64,000 bases of DNA from Shouchella clausii (lineage in GTDB: Bacteria; Bacillota; Bacilli; Bacillales; Bacillaceae_D), in contig NZ_CP019985.1 in assembly GCF_002250115.1 (NCBI RefSeq), positions 4,092,001 to 4,156,000 of the forward strand, given 5' to 3'. Shown one piece after another: positions 61,446 to 64,000 of the stretch. Made by a program: the position numbers and the translations under genes. Every line of letters starts with the position of its first letter. The first letter of the stretch is position 1. Under the pieces are notes generated by a model. That model had not been told where the DNA came from. It saw only the letters and a program-made list of their open reading frames with translations, and made no database searches.

Positions 61446-64000
61446 TTAGGAAATTGATTTCACGTATTCATGCACATAGGCAAGGGCTTCGTCCAACTTG
61501 GCAGGATCTTTTCCACCAGCTTGCGCCATATCAGGACGGCCGCCGCCACCCCCGCCTGTACGAGCGGCAACTTCTTTAATCAATTTGCCGGCATGGAAGC
61601 CTTCCGCAATAGCTGGCTTTGTAACGCCAGCGACAAAGGCAAGCTTGTTGCCTGTTTTTGCTCCAAGAACGATTACGGCTTTTTCGTGTGCTTGTTTAAG
61701 TGTATCCACCATAGAACGGAGCGCTTCCGTATCTTTTGCATCAACTTGGGCGGCGATAACGGCAACACCGCCAATTTCCTTGACTTGGTCATTTAAATTT
61801 CCAGCTTCAGCTTGCCCAAGCTTAGCGGTCAATGATTCGTTCTCCCTTTGTGCTTTACGCAAATCTTCTTGCAAGCTTTCAATTCGCTGCGGCACATCAG
61901 ATAACCGCTTTGCTTTTACACGTTCCGCTGCATCTTTTAAAATCGCTGTTTGCTCTGCCAAAAACTGATAGGCGCCTTTTGACGTCACTGCTTCAATGCG
62001 GCGTACACCTGCGCCAATACCGGATTCGCTTGTAATTTTAAACAATCCGATCTCAGCTGTGTTGCGTACATGGCAACCGCCACACAATTCAAGGCTGTAA
62101 TCGCCAACACGGACAACCCGGACTTCGCTGCCGTATTTCTCACCAAACAATGCCATGGCGCCAGCCGCTTTTGCTTCCTCTAAACGTTGAATCGAAATGT
62201 CAACTGGCAACGCCTGCCACACTTTTTCGTTAACAATTTCTTCAATTTGTTGAAGCTCATTCGGCGTCACTTGCCCAAAATGGGAAAAGTCAAAGCGCAA
62301 CCGTTCACTCGACACAAGCGAACCTGCTTGATTGACATGTTCGCCTAAAACGTCTTTTAACGCTTGGTGGAGCAAATGGGTAGCTGTATGATTTTTGACA
62401 ATATCGAGTCGTTCCCTTACTTCTATACGGGCACTCGCCTGTTGGCCAGCGGAGATTTCGCCATTTGTCACTTCAGCCGTGTGCAGATGTTGGCCATTTG
62501 GCGCTTTTTTCACATCTTTAACTACAGCTTGTCCCGTGTCGGTTACAATCATCCCTCTATCTGCCACTTGCCCGCCGCTCTCAGCATAAAAAGGCGTTTC
62601 GTCAAGAAAGAATTGGATGACATCCCCCTTGACGGCTTGTTCGACGTTCTCTTTGCCGCGGACGAGCGTCGTAATGACTGCGTCTGTCTCCGTATGTTCA
62701 TAGCCGACAAACACACTTGGCGTTTTCACTTCCCCAAAGACATCTTCCTGAACGGACATCGATGCGCTTTCCTGGCGAGCCGCACGTGCTCTCTGCCGCT
62801 GTTGTTCCATTTCCTGCTCAAAGCCAGCACGGTCAACCGTCAATCCTTCATCATGGACATACTCTTCCGTTAAATCAATTGGAAAGCCATACGTGTCATA
62901 AAGGCGAAATGCGTCCTCACCTGCAATGGTTTCATTGTTGGTGGCCTTTGCTTTTTCGATGATGTCGCTTAAAATCGCAAGGCCTTCGTTCAATGTTTCA
63001 TGGAAACGCTCTTCTTCGGTGCGAATGACCCGTGCAATAAAGTCTTGCTTATCTGCAACTTCAGGATAAAAGTCTTTCATGATCGCACCAACAACGGGCA
63101 CAAGCTCATACATAAACGGGCGGTCAATGCCAATTGATTTTGCAAAGCGGACAGCGCGGCGCAACAAGCGGCGCAACACATAACCGCGACCTTCATTAGA
63201 CGGCAACGCCCCGTCACCAACTGCAAAAGCAACCGTTCGAATATGGTCGGCAATCACTTTAAAAGCAGTATCTGCTTCCTTGTATGTTTTACTAGCCAGT
63301 GCTTCCGTTGCCTCAATGATTGGCATAAACAAATCTGTCTCAAAGTTAGTCGGCGTCCCTTGGATCACAGACACCATTCGCTCTAAGCCCATGCCTGTAT
63401 CAATGTTTTTCTTTGGCAATGGCGTGTATGTGCCGTCTGCGTTATGGTTGAACTGGGAAAAAACCAAATTCCAAATCTCAAGGTAGCGTTCATTTTCACC
63501 ACCTGGATACAATTCTGGGTCATTCGGGTCATCGCCATACTCTGGCCCCCGGTCATAGAAAATTTCTGAGTTTGGACCACTTGGGCCTTCGCCAATGTCC
63601 CAGAAGTTCCCTTCTAAACGGATAATCCGTTCTTCAGGAAGACCAATATGTTGATGCCAATAGTGGTAAGCCTCTTCATCTTCAGGATGAACGGTGACAG
63701 AAAGGCGTTCTTGTGGAAATCCGATCCATTTTTTATCGGTCAAAAATTCCCACGCCCATTCAATCGCTTGCTCTTTAAAATAATCGCCAATCGAAAAATT
63801 GCCAAGCATTTCAAAAAATGTATGGTGTCGTGCCGTTTTTCCGACGTTCTCGATATCGTTCGTCCGAATCGACTTTTGCGCGTTGACAATACGCGGGTTT
63901 TCGGGAATCACCCGTCCGTCAAAATACTTTTTTAATGTGGCAACGCCACTGTTAATCCATAGCAATGACGGATCTTCAAAAGGCACAAGCGAAGCACTCG
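61446..64000 (-). CDS. alaS: Alanyl-tRNA synthetase, N-terminus cut by window
   Basis: About 851 residues are visible; the frame continues past 64000, and the internal GTG at 63986 is not the start (the visible protein begins [14 protein letters not shown], about 26-30 residues into the family). Class II catalytic domain ([19 protein letters not shown]), tRNA-binding region, editing domain with [15 protein letters not shown] and [13 protein letters not shown], a coiled coil and the C-Ala domain ([15 protein letters not shown]). Upstream of ireB in conserved order. Confidence 0.96.
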   Translation of the reverse strand, partial: SASLVPFEDPSLLWINSGVATLKKYFDGRVIPENPRIVNAQKSIRTNDIENVGKTARHHTFFEMLGNFSIGDYFKEQAIEWAWEFLTDKKWIGFPQERLSVTVHPEDEEAYHYWHQHIGLPEERIIRLEGNFWDIGEGPSGPNSEIFYDRGPEYGDDPNDPELYPGGENERYLEIWNLVFSQFNHNADGTYTPLPKKNIDTGMGLERMVSVIQGTPTNFETDLFMPIIEATEALASKTYKEADTAFKVIADHIRTVAFAVGDGALPSNEGRGYVLRRLLRRAVRFAKSIGIDRPFMYELVPVVGAIMKDFYPEVADKQDFIARVIRTEEERFHETLNEGLAILSDIIEKAKATNNETIAGEDAFRLYDTYGFPIDLTEEYVHDEGLTVDRAGFEQEMEQQRQRARAARQESASMSVQEDVFGEVKTPSVFVGYEHTETDAVITTLVRGKENVEQAVKGDVIQFFLDETPFYAESGGQVADRGMIVTDTGQAVVKDVKKAPNGQHLHTAEVTNGEISAGQQASARIEVRERLDIVKNHTATHLLHQALKDVLGEHVNQAGSLVSSERLRFDFSHFGQVTPNELQQIEEIVNEKVWQALPVDISIQRLEEAKAAGAMALFGEKYGSEVRVVRVGDYSLELCGGCHVRNTAEIGLFKITSESGIGAGVRRIEAVTSKGAYQFLAEQTAILKDAAERVKAKRLSDVPQRIESLQEDLRKAQRENESLTAKLGQAEAGNLNDQVKEIGGVAVIAAQVDAKDTEALRSMVDTLKQAHEKAVIVLGAKTGNKLAFVAGVTKPAIAEGFHAGKLIKEVAARTGGGGGGRPDMAQAGGKDPAKLDEALAYVHEYVKSIS

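Noticed and set aside
1-64000. CRISPR arrays, tRNA or rRNA genes, transposases, prophage
   Set aside because: No regularly spaced repeats, no cloverleaf or rRNA sequence noticed and no transposase, integrase or phage structural protein on either strand by eye.

Overview
The window looks like chromosomal DNA of an alkaliphilic, spore-forming member of the Bacillaceae, most like Shouchella (Bacillus) clausii. The pointers are a complete seven-gene Mrp Na+/H+ antiporter operon, late-competence and sporulation genes (comEABC, comER, sda, sigK), Bacillus-type control sites (TnrA, LexA, CcpA and DnaA boxes, a TPP riboswitch) and B. subtilis-like gene order. The species is inferred from recalled protein similarity; no database was searched. 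I found no tRNA, rRNA, insertion sequence, prophage or CRISPR array.

Layout. 1-11.2 kb: the minus-strand com/yqe neighbourhood (holA, comEA-comEB-comEC, then yqeG-yqeH-aroE-yhbY-nadD-yqeK-rsfS-cvfB-yqeM), with yqzM and comER on the plus strand. 11.2-12.2 kb: the sporulation checkpoint gene sda behind DnaA boxes, and a small membrane ORF sharing a 38-bp palindromic terminator with it. 12.2-18.1 kb: mrpABCDEFG, then HU. 18.6-21.9 kb: TPP-riboswitch-controlled thiD, an SOS-type promoter driving a small WYL-like protein, and a BCCT osmolyte transporter. 21.9-31.9 kb: an assimilatory nitrate/nitrite operon (nasF-nasD-nasE-nasB-nasC-narK) behind a TnrA box that matches consensus.

32-35.5 kb is an accessory-looking patch: small orphan ORFs, a 5'-truncated rap gene with an intact phr pheromone gene, near-identical direct repeats and a CNNM/CBS membrane protein. 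35.7-42.7 kb: uninterrupted sigK, an M20 amidohydrolase with a BASS transporter and a divergent YfcC carrier, lipoate ligase, a CoA pyrophosphatase-type Nudix protein and an L11 ribosomal-protein paralogue. 42.9-52.3 kb: a secreted modular alpha-amylase with a cre site, then a TetR-led peptide/metal-type ABC transporter operon. 52.4-64 kb: the yrr/mtn neighbourhood (yrhC-like, mtnN, yrrS, greA, udk, trmR, mltG, yrzB, ruvX, ireB, alaS) with a divergent Ku/LigD end-joining pair inside it.

The most unusual items are the L11 paralogue, which lacks the proline-rich thiopeptide-contact segment and has a Shine-Dalgarno sequence buried in a hairpin; the SOS-type WYL mini-protein; and the truncated Rap with a Phr precursor carrying its DKIDT motif twice. 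Several small ORFs overlap regulatory hairpins or downstream start codons and may be leader peptides.
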